Assembly (NCBI GenBank): GCA_038323025.1
Contig: JBBQGL010000019.1
Coordinates: 1-34,596, forward strand
Reading direction: 5' to 3'
Source of the DNA: JAFKKF01 sp038323025
GTDB lineage: Bacteria > Pseudomonadota > Alphaproteobacteria > Rhizobiales > Kaistiaceae
Length of the DNA stretch: 34,596 nt
The first letter of the stretch is position 1; every line of letters begins with the position of its first letter. A program made the translations under genes and the position numbers. Positions 15,775 to 23,995 of the stretch are shown one piece after another. Below the pieces are notes generated by a model that was given only the letters and a program-made list of their open reading frames with translations, made no database searches and had not been told where the DNA came from.

Positions 15775-16701
15775 ATGACGGCGAAGACGACCAGTCAGAG
15801 TACCCAAGGCGTGGTGACCCGTTTCCGCAGCCGCAAGAGCCGTCGTACAGAGGCCCGGGTTGCCCTGCTGTTCCTGCTTCCGGCCGTCCTGCTGGTCCTC
15901 GTCTTCCGAATCATCCCGCTCTTTTGGGGTTTTGGCATCTCGCTGACCAGCGCGACCTCGACGAGCGCGGGCGAGTTTATCGGCGCAGGCAACTATTTGC
16001 GGGCGCTGGACGATCCGAATTTTCGCTCCTCCATCGCCAACGCGGGCGTCGTGCTGCTTTCGGTGCCGATCTTTGTGACGATCCCGATGTTGCTGGCGAT
16101 TCTCATCGACCAGGGCGTTCCCGGAAGGGCTTTCTTCAGGTCGGTCTATTTCTTTCCCGTCGTGCTTTCGAGCGTGATCATCGGCTCCATTTTCAGCGTC
16201 GCGCTGAGCTTCAACGGCAGCTTCAACGCCTTGCTCAAGTCGCTGGGCCTCCCGGCCGTGGACTGGCTGGGCCGCTCCGCCACGGCGCTTCCGGTGACGC
16301 TCACCATCCAGTCGTGGTCGACCTTCGGCATGGGCGTGCTCATCTTTCTCGCGGGCCTGTCGACGGTGCCCAAGGACATGGTGGAGGCCGCGCGCCTCGA
16401 AGGCGCTAAGATGTGGCAGGTCTGGTGGCACGTGATCATTCCGGAGCTGCGGCCGATCATAGAGTTTTCGACGGTCATCACGACCATCGGCCTGCTGACG
16501 TCGATGTTCGGCCTGATCTATGTGCTGACCGGCGGCGGCCCCGGCACGGCCACCACGGTGCCCGAATATTTGATCTGGTCAGCGCAGGGCCGATTGAACC
16601 AGCCCGCCTACGCCGCGGCTCTCTCGATCATCCTGTTCGTCATGACCAGCATTCTCGCCTGGCTGCAGATCCGCATCATGTCTCGCAACGCAAACCTCTA
16701 G
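15775..16701 (+). CDS. CUT1 sugar ABC transporter permease 1 (MalF/UgpA type)
   Basis: This inner-membrane permease of 308 residues has six hydrophobic segments after a basic N-terminal tail (RFRSRKSRRTEARV). The cytoplasmic EAA loop reads EAARLEGAKMWQVWWHVIIPEL and docks to the ATPase. The late block VLTGGGPGTATTVPEYLIW is typical of UgpA/MalF homologues. The second permease gene follows after nine bases. Confidence 0.93.
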   Translation: MTAKTTSQSTQGVVTRFRSRKSRRTEARVALLFLLPAVLLVLVFRIIPLFWGFGISLTSATSTSAGEFIGAGNYLRALDDPNFRSSIANAGVVLLSVPIFVTIPMLLAILIDQGVPGRAFFRSVYFFPVVLSSVIIGSIFSVALSFNGSFNALLKSLGLPAVDWLGRSATALPVTLTIQSWSTFGMGVLIFLAGLSTVPKDMVEAARLEGAKMWQVWWHVIIPELRPIIEFSTVITTIGLLTSMFGLIYVLTGGGPGTATTVPEYLIWSAQGRLNQPAYAAALSIILFVMTSILAWLQIRIMSRNANL

Positions 16702-16710
16702 GGGCGGGCT

Positions 16711-17544
16711 GTGGCAGGGGCCGGAAAACGACAAAGGCTGACTCTCAGGATCGCGTCAATCCCGATGGGATTGCTGGCGCTCAGTTGCCTCTATCCGATC
16801 TTCTTCGCGGTCAACAATGCGCTCAAGACCCGGCACGACTACCTGCTGGACCGTTTCGGGCTGGTTCAGAACCCGACATTCGACAACTTCGTGCAGGCCT
16901 GGACGCGTTCGCATCTCGACCAGTACTTCGTAAATTCGGTGATCGCGACCCTCGGAGCCGTCCTCCTCCTGACCGTCGTCTCGTCCCTTGCCGGCTTCGC
17001 CCTGGCGGCGTTGCGCTTCCCCTACCGGCGCTTCTTTTTCATTGTGATCCTGTCGTCGCTGATGATTCCCGTGCAGGTCGTGCTCGTGCCCTACATGCGC
17101 ACGATGCTGGCGCTCAACATGATCAATACGCATGTCGGCCTGATCCTTTCCTACACCGCGTTCTTCCTGCCGTTCTCCGTCTACATGATGACGGCCTTCT
17201 ATTCGGGTTTGCCGCGCGAACTGATCGAGGCGGCGCGGATCGACGGCGCCAAGCTGCTGCAGGTCTGGTGGCATGTGATGGTGCCGTTGGGCATGCCGGC
17301 GCTGGTTACGCTCGGCATCATCAACACCCTGAATTGCTGGAACGACATCCTGATTGCCCTTCTGACCATGCAGAGGAACCGGACGCTGATGGTCGGGATT
17401 TCCGCGCTGAAGGGTGAGTACTCGGACCAGATACCGCTGTTCACAGCGGGCATCGTCATCGCCGCCGCGCCGATTGTCGTTCTCTACGTGATCTTCCAGC
17501 GGCGCATCGTCTCCGGGATCGCCGTCGGCGCAGTGAAGGGCTAG
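16711..17544 (+). CDS. CUT1 sugar ABC transporter permease 2 (MalG/UgpE type)
   Basis: This 277-residue inner-membrane protein has six transmembrane segments, starting at GTG 16711. The EAA loop is EAARIDGAKLLQVWWHVMVPL. The family's NSVIATLG, SLAGFALAALRFP and C-terminal FTAGIVIAAAPIVVLYVIFQRRIVSGI blocks are all visible. It pairs with the preceding permease as a heterodimer. The ATPase gene starts three bases after its stop. Confidence 0.93.
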   Translation: MAGAGKRQRLTLRIASIPMGLLALSCLYPIFFAVNNALKTRHDYLLDRFGLVQNPTFDNFVQAWTRSHLDQYFVNSVIATLGAVLLLTVVSSLAGFALAALRFPYRRFFFIVILSSLMIPVQVVLVPYMRTMLALNMINTHVGLILSYTAFFLPFSVYMMTAFYSGLPRELIEAARIDGAKLLQVWWHVMVPLGMPALVTLGIINTLNCWNDILIALLTMQRNRTLMVGISALKGEYSDQIPLFTAGIVIAAAPIVVLYVIFQRRIVSGIAVGAVKG

Positions 17545-17547
17545 TCG

Positions 17548-18603
17548 ATGGCGCGGGTCGAACTGCAACACGTCTACAAGAGCTTTTCGTCGACCGAAGT
17601 CATCCACGACGTCTCGTTGGCCATCGAGGAGGGCGAGTTCTGCGTGTTCGTCGGGCCGTCGGGCTGCGGCAAGTCCACGCTGCTCAGGATGATCGCCGGT
17701 CTCGAGGAAACCTCGGATGGCGAAATCTTCATCGGCGAACGCAATGTCACGGACGACGAGCCGGCCGACCGCGGCGTGGCGATGGTGTTCCAGTCCTACG
17801 CGCTCTACCCGCATATGACCGTGGCGGACAACATGACCTTCGGGCTGCGCATGACGCACCGGCCGAAGGCCGAGATTGCAGAGAAGCTGGCGCGCGCCGC
17901 CAGCATCCTGCGGCTCGAGGAGTATCTTCTGCGCAAGCCGGCGCAGCTTTCCGGCGGGCAGCGGCAGCGCGTCGCCATAGGCCGGGCAATCGTCCGGGAC
18001 CCGAAGGTGTTCCTTTTCGACGAGCCGCTCAGCAACCTTGATGCCGAGCTCAGGGTGCAGATGCGGGTCGAAATCGCCAAGCTGCACAAGATGCTCGGCA
18101 ACACCACGATCTATGTGACGCATGACCAGACGGAGGCGCTGACGATGGCGGATCGCATCGTCGTGCTGCGCGCCGGCAGGGTGGAACAGACCGGCCGGCC
18201 GATGACCCTCTACGAGGATCCCGACAACGCGTTCGTGGCAGGTTTCATCGGGTCGCCCCGCATGAATTTTCTCGCGGCCACAGCCCTTGGCGGCCGCCGT
18301 TTCTCGGCCGCCGGCGTTGAAATGGACCTCCCGTTGACGACGACGGTCGAGGCCGGAACGAGTGTGAAATTTGGCGTAAGGCCGGAGCACCTGGAGGCGC
18401 CTGAGGGGATCCAGATTGAAGTCGCGGTCGACGTTGTCGAGCAGCTGGGATCGACCTCCTTTCTCCACGGCACGACCGCGAATGGAGAGCCGATTGTCGC
18501 CGAGAAACGGCTGAACCAGTCTCCATCCGACGGTCGCGTCATGCTTCGATTTCGTCCGGCCGACGTTCGATTGTTCAGCGCGGATGGAGGAAGAATTCGT
18601 TGA
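17548..18603 (+). CDS. CUT1 sugar ABC transporter ATPase (MalK/UgpC/MsmK type)
   Basis: This is a 351-residue cytoplasmic ATPase. Walker A is GPSGCGKST (about 37-45), the Q-loop is in MVFQSYALYPHMTV, the signature is LSGGQRQRVAIGRA, Walker B is VFLFDEPLSNLDA, and the switch His is in YVTHDQTEA. A C-terminal TOBE/regulatory domain (about 240-350) contains FIGSPRMNF and VKFGVRPEH. All residues needed for ATP hydrolysis are present. Its stop overlaps the mutarotase start. Confidence 0.95.
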   Translation: MARVELQHVYKSFSSTEVIHDVSLAIEEGEFCVFVGPSGCGKSTLLRMIAGLEETSDGEIFIGERNVTDDEPADRGVAMVFQSYALYPHMTVADNMTFGLRMTHRPKAEIAEKLARAASILRLEEYLLRKPAQLSGGQRQRVAIGRAIVRDPKVFLFDEPLSNLDAELRVQMRVEIAKLHKMLGNTTIYVTHDQTEALTMADRIVVLRAGRVEQTGRPMTLYEDPDNAFVAGFIGSPRMNFLAATALGGRRFSAAGVEMDLPLTTTVEAGTSVKFGVRPEHLEAPEGIQIEVAVDVVEQLGSTSFLHGTTANGEPIVAEKRLNQSPSDGRVMLRFRPADVRLFSADGGRIR

Positions 18604-18935
18604 AGCCGCAACGGATGGCCATGGTGATTGGCGTGAGGCCGGAGAAGGTCGCCGAGTACAAGCGCCTTCACGCGCAGCCCTGGCCGGAGATGGATCGGGC
18701 GCTGACCGCCGCCCACATCCGGAACTATTCCATCTACCTGCGCGAACCGGAGAACCTGCTGTTCGGCTACTGGGAATATACCGGCACCGACTACGCCGCC
18801 GACATGAAGGTGCTCGGGGAGCTTGCCGTCACCCGGCGCTGGCTGGCGCTGACCGATCCCTGCCAGATGCCGTTCAATTCGGCAAAGGCCGGCGAGTGGT
18901 GGAGCTTCATGCCCGAGGTCTATCACCTCGACTGA
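18600..18935 (+). CDS. rhaM: L-rhamnose mutarotase family protein
   Basis: RhaM-family enzymes interconvert alpha and beta anomers of L-rhamnose; relatives act on L-fucose and similar pyranoses. The protein has 111 residues, near the family's usual length of about 104. The catalytic region EYKRLHAQPWPEM carries Tyr20 and His24, followed by NYSIYLREPENLLFGYWEYTG and the C-terminal EWWSFMPEVYHL block. TTG 18600 overlaps the ATPase stop and has GGAGGAA upstream; ATG 18615 is the alternative. Being last in the CUT1 operon, it suggests the imported substrate is a free L-pyranose or deoxysugar. Confidence 0.88.
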   Translation: MKPQRMAMVIGVRPEKVAEYKRLHAQPWPEMDRALTAAHIRNYSIYLREPENLLFGYWEYTGTDYAADMKVLGELAVTRRWLALTDPCQMPFNSAKAGEWWSFMPEVYHLD

Positions 18936-18939
18936 AACA

Positions 18940-18969
18940 CCGAGGGCATCGAAGCCGCTCGGGGGTTTT
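18940..18969 (+). terminator. Rho-independent terminator candidate after the CUT1/mutarotase operon
   Basis: CCGAG-GGC (18940-18947) pairs with GCC-(G)-CTCGG (18954-18962), with loop ATCGAA and one bulged G, followed by GGGTTTTG. It begins five bases after the mutarotase stop. Confidence 0.6.
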
Positions 18970-19076
18970 GTCCCACGCGCGGCGATCAACCTGCTTGCAG
19001 CGCTACGGCTCGCGCTGCCATCTGCTGGCCGCCTCCGCGGCTCTTGGACCGCACTTCAGGATCGGGCTTCGGGGGT

Positions 19077-20096
19077 TCAGCCGACTTCGATGAGCGCCTT
19101 GATGAGGCCCGACTTCTCGGTCGCCCATCGGGGCAGATCCCGCACCGCGTCGGGCAGGCTCGTGCGATGGGTAATCAGCCGATCCACCGGAACCTGGCCG
19201 TCGCGGATCGCGGCAATCACGCGCGCGAAGTCCTCGGCGGTGGCGTTCCGGCTTCCGAGGAGCGTCATCTCCTTCCGATGAAAATCCGGATCCGCAAACG
19301 CGATCTTCTCGCGCACCACACTCACCAGAACGTAGCGACCGCCATGGGCGACAAAGTCAAATCCTCCCTCGATGGACAGGGCGTTGCCGGTGGCATCGAA
19401 GACGACATCGAAGCCGTCGCCGTTAGTGAACGCGAGAGCGGCGGCGGCGATATCGCCGCCCGGTGAAAGCGCCGTGACCTCTGCGATCGACTCGGCAATT
19501 CCGGCCCGCGCGATGTCCCGGTCGTGGATCGCCACGTTGCCGCCGGCAAGACGTGCGAACAGCGCGACGCCCAGCCCTATCGGACCGGCGCCGACGACGA
19601 GCACCCTGTCCCCCGTCGAAACCGCGCCACGCCGTGCGGCGTGCGCTCCGATCGCCAGAAACTCGACGGTGGCGCATTGGTCGGCCGTCAGGCCGCCCGC
19701 GCGGATGAGGCTGGTGGCCGGCAGGGAGAGGATGTCCGTCATGCCCCCGTCCTGGTGGACGCCGAGCACCGAAATGTTGACGCAGCAGTTGGGTTTGCCC
19801 GCGCGGCAGGCAATGCAATGACCGCAGGACAGGTAGGGGTTAACCACGCAGATTTCGCCCGGCGCGAAGCCCGTGCCGGCGGCAGCTTCCAGAACCTCCA
19901 CGGCGAGCTCGTGGCCCATGACGCGCGGATACCGGAGGTAAGGGTGCTTGCCTTCGTAGATGTGATAGTCGGTGCCACAGATGCCGATCCGCCGCGGGCG
20001 AACGAGGACGCCTTCCCCCTTCAGTTGCGGTGCCGGTCGCTGGTCGATCTGCAAGTGGCCCGGCTGATGACAGACCAGGGCGTCCACGAACTGCAC
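19077..20096 (-). CDS. Zinc-dependent medium-chain dehydrogenase, LgoD (L-galactonate 5-dehydrogenase)-like
   Basis: This is a 339-residue NAD(P)-dependent alcohol dehydrogenase. Catalytic zinc ligands are C40 (GICGTD), H62 and E63 (GHE). The structural zinc site has C91, C94, C97 and C105. The Rossmann motif is VVGAGPIGLG. It shares distinctive stretches with E. coli LgoD/YjjN as I remember it: a V-x-G-V-H-Q-D-G-G block and a late F-x-DPxFH-K-E followed by GSRNAT-EDFA. LgoD oxidises L-galactonate to tagaturonate, so a hexonate or related polyol is a reasonable substrate. It is last in the minus-strand module C operon, after a stem-loop. Confidence 0.88.
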   Translation of the reverse strand: MQFVDALVCHQPGHLQIDQRPAPQLKGEGVLVRPRRIGICGTDYHIYEGKHPYLRYPRVMGHELAVEVLEAAAGTGFAPGEICVVNPYLSCGHCIACRAGKPNCCVNISVLGVHQDGGMTDILSLPATSLIRAGGLTADQCATVEFLAIGAHAARRGAVSTGDRVLVVGAGPIGLGVALFARLAGGNVAIHDRDIARAGIAESIAEVTALSPGGDIAAAALAFTNGDGFDVVFDATGNALSIEGGFDFVAHGGRYVLVSVVREKIAFADPDFHRKEMTLLGSRNATAEDFARVIAAIRDGQVPVDRLITHRTSLPDAVRDLPRWATEKSGLIKALIEVG

Positions 20097-20128
20097 GGCC
20101 TAACCTTCATTTCAGAGGATAAACGGAG

Positions 20129-20156
20129 CCGGGGGCCGGCTGGTGCCGGCCCCCGG
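20129..20156 (-). terminator. Perfect 12-bp stem-loop after the module C binding-protein gene
   Basis: CCGGGGGCCGGC (20129-20140) and GCCGGCCCCCGG (20145-20156) pair perfectly around TGGT. It lies eight bases past the binding-protein stop and before the dehydrogenase gene. No U-tract follows on the minus strand, so processing or attenuation is more likely than full termination. Confidence 0.65.
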
Positions 20157-20163
20157 GAATTGC

Positions 20164-21078
20164 CTACTTGAACTGGTCCATGTTGGCCTTGGTGACGAGC
20201 GCGGCGCCCGTATCGATCATCTTGTCGACGGGCTCGCCCTTGATCGCCTTGAGCAGGCCGTCGAGGCCGAACTCCGACATCTTCTTCGGGAACTGCGCGA
20301 CCGAGGCGTCTTCCTCGCCTTTCGCGATGGCGTCTTCCTCGCCACAGCAGAAGTCGAAGCCGACCAGGATCACCTTGTGGTCGAGCTTGGCATTCTTGAT
20401 CGCGGTGGCAGCGCTGGCGGCCGGCGGACCGCAGGCCGAGTAGATCGCCTTAAGTTCCGGATGCGCGGTCAGAATGTCTTCGGCAACCTGCTGGCCCTTG
20501 TCGGGTTCGCAGGCCGTGCGCCCGCGCCCGACGATTTCGACCTTCAGTCCGCCCAGGCCCTGAAGCATGCCCTCGACGCGGTCGTTGAGCGGGACCACTT
20601 CCGGCTTGCCGTCGAGGATGCCGATCTTGTCGCCTTCCTTCAGAACCGTCTTCAGATAGGCGCCGGCGACCTTACCGGCTTCCAGGTTGTTGGTGGTCGC
20701 GAGCGCCGAGCGGCCGGCCCAGCCCGGAATGTCGTTGTCCATGAGGACAACCTTCACGCCCTTGGCGATCGCCTTGTCGAGCGTCGAGGAGACGGAGGGA
20801 TCGATCGGGGTGATGGCAATACCCTGAACACCCTGTGCGACCATGTTCTCGATAAGCGCGATCGTGCCGTCGATGTCGTCGTTGTTCTTGCCCTGCCCGA
20901 AGATGATTTCTACGTCCGGATGGGCCTTGCCCCAGGCCTTCGCCGCGTCTTCCATGGTCGCGAAGTAAGGTACCGGGAACTTGGTGATGAACCCGACCTT
21001 GATCTTGTCGGCCGCGATGGCGGGCGAGGCGATCGCAAACGCGAGCCCGACCCCTCCCAGCAACAGCTTCAGTCTCAT
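20164..21078 (-). CDS. CUT2 periplasmic sugar-binding protein, module C
   Basis: The 304-residue precursor has a Sec signal peptide (LKLLLGGVGLAFAIASPAIA) cut before ADKIKVG. The ribose-binding fold is evident: VGFITKFPVPYFATMEDAAK, the segment VAQGVQGIAITPIDPS, VVLMDNDIPGWAG, and the hinge-proximal VILVGFDFCCGEED. The paired Cys in FDFCC and the single Cys in a CGPP segment are unusual for this family. It starts behind AGGGAGGAAGA. It follows the ATPase gene in the operon. Confidence 0.92.
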   Translation of the reverse strand: MRLKLLLGGVGLAFAIASPAIAADKIKVGFITKFPVPYFATMEDAAKAWGKAHPDVEIIFGQGKNNDDIDGTIALIENMVAQGVQGIAITPIDPSVSSTLDKAIAKGVKVVLMDNDIPGWAGRSALATTNNLEAGKVAGAYLKTVLKEGDKIGILDGKPEVVPLNDRVEGMLQGLGGLKVEIVGRGRTACEPDKGQQVAEDILTAHPELKAIYSACGPPAASAATAIKNAKLDHKVILVGFDFCCGEEDAIAKGEEDASVAQFPKKMSEFGLDGLLKAIKGEPVDKMIDTGAALVTKANMDQFK

Positions 21079-21153
21079 TCTTCTTCCTCCCTTGTCTGGG
21101 CCGGTCCGACGCGAACCGGCCCGTGTTTCACCGCGACGCGCGGCGAATTGCGA

Positions 21154-21918
21154 TCAGACCTCCGCCCCGACGATCAGGGAGACCAGCTCCTGTCGGTTCG
21201 CTCGGTCCGGTTTCAGTTCGCCGACCTTGCGTCCCTGGCGGAGAACCACCGCCCGGTCGGCAAGCTCGACGACGTGCTCCATGTTGTGCGTGATGAGGAT
21301 CACGGCGTTGCCCTCGGCGCGGAGCTGCTTGATGAGGTCGAGGACCTTGCGCGACTCGCGCAGGCCGAGCGCCGCGGTCGGCTCGTCGAGGATCACGATC
21401 TTGCGGGCGAAGACCGTCGCGCGGGCGACCGCAATCGCCTGCCGCTGGCCGCCCGACATCAGCGCCACCGGCGCATCGAACCTGGGCAGCTTGACCTTCA
21501 GCCGGTCGATGATCGCCGCCGCCTCGCGATCCATGGCGCCCTTGCGCAGGAAGCGCAGCCCCCGCGGCAGCCACTGCGGAAAGGCAAGCTCGCGGCCGCA
21601 GTAGAAGTTCTGCGCCGGCGTCAGGTTGTCGAAGAGCGCGAGGTCCTGATAGACGGTCTCGATCCCCGCCCGGCGCGCGGCGGCGGGCGAGTGGATTGTC
21701 GTCGACACACCATCGAGAACGATCTCGCCTTCGTCCAGCGCATGGACGCCGATGATGCATTTCACCAGCGTCGACTTGCCCGCGCCGTTGTCGCCGAGCA
21801 GCGCCAGAACCTCGCCGCGGTGGGCATCCAGACTGACGTTCCTCAACGCCTGCACCGCGCCGAAGCGCTTCTCCGCGTTGCGCACGGACAGGACCGGCGT
21901 GGTTTCGGACTGGCTCAT
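21154..21918 (-). CDS. CUT2 sugar ABC transporter ATPase, single-domain form
   Basis: This is a 254-residue ATPase with one nucleotide-binding domain, like FrcA-type proteins rather than the two-domain RbsA. Walker A is GDNGAGKST, the signature is MSGGQRQAIAVARA, Walker B is IVILDEPTAALG, and the switch His is in ILITHNMEH. All residues needed for hydrolysis are intact, consistent with a homodimer. ATG 21916-21918 overlaps the upstream permease stop; a longer frame running on upstream is antisense-like noise across the permease gene. Confidence 0.92.
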   Translation of the reverse strand: MSQSETTPVLSVRNAEKRFGAVQALRNVSLDAHRGEVLALLGDNGAGKSTLVKCIIGVHALDEGEIVLDGVSTTIHSPAAARRAGIETVYQDLALFDNLTPAQNFYCGRELAFPQWLPRGLRFLRKGAMDREAAAIIDRLKVKLPRFDAPVALMSGGQRQAIAVARATVFARKIVILDEPTAALGLRESRKVLDLIKQLRAEGNAVILITHNMEHVVELADRAVVLRQGRKVGELKPDRANRQELVSLIVGAEV

Positions 21919-22955
21919 CAGCCCTTCCCCGCCTGGAGGGTTCGCGCGCGCGATTCCAGATAGTTGCGCAGCACATCGGCCTCGACGGCGACAACGATGA
22001 CGAGGCCGATCGCCACCATCTGGAAGAAGGCGTCGACATTGTTCAGGTTCAGCGCATTTCGGATCACGCCGATCATCACCGCGCCGATCAGCGCATGGCC
22101 AATGTGTCCGCGCCCGCCGAGGAAGCTCGCGCCGCCGATGATGACGGCGGCGATCGTGTCGAGTTCGAGCAGGTTGCCGAAGAGCGGCGACGTCGCCTCG
22201 GTGCGACCCGCCAGCACCACCGCGCCAATGCCGCAGGAAAGGCCGGCGAGCACGTAGGTCGAGACCAGAACCCACTTCACCGGGATGCCCATCTCGACGG
22301 CCGCCTGGGGCGCACCGCCGACGGCGTAGATCCAGCGGCCCCAGACCATGAACTTGGCCATCACCAGGACGAGCGCCGCACAGATGACGACCACGATGAA
22401 TGGATTCGGGATGCCGAGGATATCGCCGCCGCCGATCGCGACGACGGCATCGGGCATGCCGCGCATCGTGGTGTGATTCTCCGAGATCGAGTACGCGATC
22501 CCGCGGCAGATGCTCAGCGTTGCCAGAGTGATGATGAAGGGGTGGGGGAGGCGCCCGAAGACGTACACGGCGCCGTTGACGAAGCCGACGACGATGCCGG
22601 TCGCCAGCATGGCCGCAATGACGACGAACGAGGAATCGGTGACCTTGTAGAGGAGCCCGCCGATCACGGTGGCGAGGGCAAGGTTGGCGCCGACGGAAAG
22701 GTCGATGCCGCGTGTCAGAATGACCAGGTGCTGGCCGAGCGCGACGATGGCGATGACCGATGTCTGCGCGAGGATGTTGCTGATGTTGCCCGGCTTGAGG
22801 AAAACCGGCGTGGTGAGACTGACAAGGGCAATCAGGATGGCGAGAATGAGCAGCGGCCCCGCGCTGAGAAGCTTCAGGGCGACGGCAATCGCCGAGCCCC
22901 CGACTCCCTGGGCGCCCTCCCTCGGCGAGGAAGCGATTTCCTGCTGCTCGACCAC
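21918..22955 (-). CDS. CUT2 sugar ABC transporter permease, module C
   Basis: This is a 345-residue inner-membrane protein with about 8-10 helices. Family blocks include ALGQHLVILTRGIDLSVGANLAL, FIITLATLSICRGIAYS and the C-terminal GGASFLGGRGHIGHALIGAVMIG. Compared with module A, it has the standard R-G-I-D-L-S-V-G motif. It starts at GTG 22953-22955 after GGGGAAA. It leads the operon divergent from the tandem-HTH GntR gene. Confidence 0.92.
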   Translation of the reverse strand: MVEQQEIASSPREGAQGVGGSAIAVALKLLSAGPLLILAILIALVSLTTPVFLKPGNISNILAQTSVIAIVALGQHLVILTRGIDLSVGANLALATVIGGLLYKVTDSSFVVIAAMLATGIVVGFVNGAVYVFGRLPHPFIITLATLSICRGIAYSISENHTTMRGMPDAVVAIGGGDILGIPNPFIVVVICAALVLVMAKFMVWGRWIYAVGGAPQAAVEMGIPVKWVLVSTYVLAGLSCGIGAVVLAGRTEATSPLFGNLLELDTIAAVIIGGASFLGGRGHIGHALIGAVMIGVIRNALNLNNVDAFFQMVAIGLVIVVAVEADVLRNYLESRARTLQAGKG

Positions 22956-22980
22956 GTTTCCCCGATCGGTAGTCGTTAAT

Positions 22981-23049
22981 TGTTCTTTCTAGACAAAAAC
23001 CAACCCGCCGGGCGGTGGTCAACCTGTTTTTTATAGATTAATAGACAGG
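22981..23049. promoter_or_regulatory. Divergent control region of module C with inverted repeats
   Basis: Three symmetric elements lie in 116 bases: TTGT-n9-ACAA (22980-22996, containing the TCTAGA palindrome), CCGCC-G-GGCGG (23005-23015), and CCTGT-n17-ACAGG (23023-23049). The hexamer TAGACA occurs in both outer elements (22990-22995 and 23042-23047), 52 bases apart. These are candidate sites for the neighbouring GntR protein. On the minus strand a TTGACC (revcomp of 23018-23023) is a possible -35 for the permease operon. Confidence 0.45.
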
Positions 23050-23071
23050 GCGCGCACGAGGAGATGGTTTG

Positions 23072-23995
23072 ATGAAGACCGATACGGTGTTCAAACGGGC
23101 CTTCAACGATGCGCTTGACCTCATTTCAAAGCTCGGCGAGGGCGAGTCCCTGCCGTCCGAAAACACGCTCAGTGCGAGCCTGGGCGTAAGCCGCACGACG
23201 GTGCGCAAGGTGCTGTCGACCCTGGCCGCAGGGGGCGTCGTCAGCGGCGATCCCCGGCATCGGATCGTGCGCACCGCCCACGACCCGATGCACCGTTTTC
23301 CCGAGGCGGAAACCGTTGCGACGGCGGCCCAGGTCGAGAAGCGCTTCATGGAATGGATGCTGCGGGACAATGCGCGTCCCGGCACCGCAATCAATGAGCT
23401 CGAGCTGGCGCGTCAGTTCGGGGTGGCGACCACCGGCATCCGCGAGTTCCTCAACCGCTTCCAGCGCTTCGGGCTGATCGAGAAGCGGCCGAACTCGGGC
23501 TGGGTCTTCAAGGGGTTCACGATCGACTTCGCGCTCGAGCTTTTCGAAATCCGCGAAATGTTCGAGCTGCGTTCGGCGCGGGTGTTCGCAGCCCTGCCGG
23601 AAAGTTCGCCACTGTGGCGGCAGATTGAATTGCTGCGCGCCGAACACGTGACCCTTCTCGGCGAAATCGAGGAGCGCTTTCACGACTTTTCCGATCTCGA
23701 CAGCCGCTTCCACCGGCTGATCAATTCGGCGGCGCCCAACCGCTTCATCGACGGCTTTTACGACATCATCACGCTGATCTTCCACTACCACTACCAGTGG
23801 AACAAGCGCGACGAACGGCAGCGCAACGAGGTCGCGATCCGCGAGCACCTCTCCTACATCGAGGCGCTGCTGGGTCGCAGCATCCCCGAGACCGAGCGGG
23901 CGTGCAGGGCGCACCTGGCGTCGGCAAGGGAGACGCTGATCAGGTCAACCTCTGACAAGCAGCCAGCGACGTCGAAACCGGGTCGCGGTCGCTAG
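23072..23995 (+). CDS. GntR-family regulator with two winged-helix domains and an FCD domain
   Basis: This is a 307-residue protein, longer than the usual FCD regulator of about 230. The first winged helix (about 6-68) has LPSENTLSASLGVSRTTVRKVLSTL and the wing GVVSGDPRHRIVR. A second (about 85-150) has INELELARQFGVATTGIREFLNRF and FGLIEKRPNSGWVFKG. The helical FCD domain (155-290) contains LFEIREMFELRSA, DLDSRFHRLINSA and IREHLSYIEALL. ATG 23072 directly follows a TTG and a weak purine run. It lies divergent from the module C importer operon, with inverted repeats between, so it is the likely regulator. Confidence 0.9.
   Translation: MKTDTVFKRAFNDALDLISKLGEGESLPSENTLSASLGVSRTTVRKVLSTLAAGGVVSGDPRHRIVRTAHDPMHRFPEAETVATAAQVEKRFMEWMLRDNARPGTAINELELARQFGVATTGIREFLNRFQRFGLIEKRPNSGWVFKGFTIDFALELFEIREMFELRSARVFAALPESSPLWRQIELLRAEHVTLLGEIEERFHDFSDLDSRFHRLINSAAPNRFIDGFYDIITLIFHYHYQWNKRDERQRNEVAIREHLSYIEALLGRSIPETERACRAHLASARETLIRSTSDKQPATSKPGRGR

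Noticed and set aside
16756..18468. 570-residue minus-strand open frame
   Set aside because: Antisense to the second CUT1 permease and the ATPase; low-complexity His/Arg/Asp-rich translation caused by high GC at third positions.
20143..21963. 606-residue plus-strand open frame
   Set aside because: It is antisense to the module C binding protein and ATPase genes, which have clear family motifs. Its own translation is Asp/Arg/Gly-rich with no recognisable domain.
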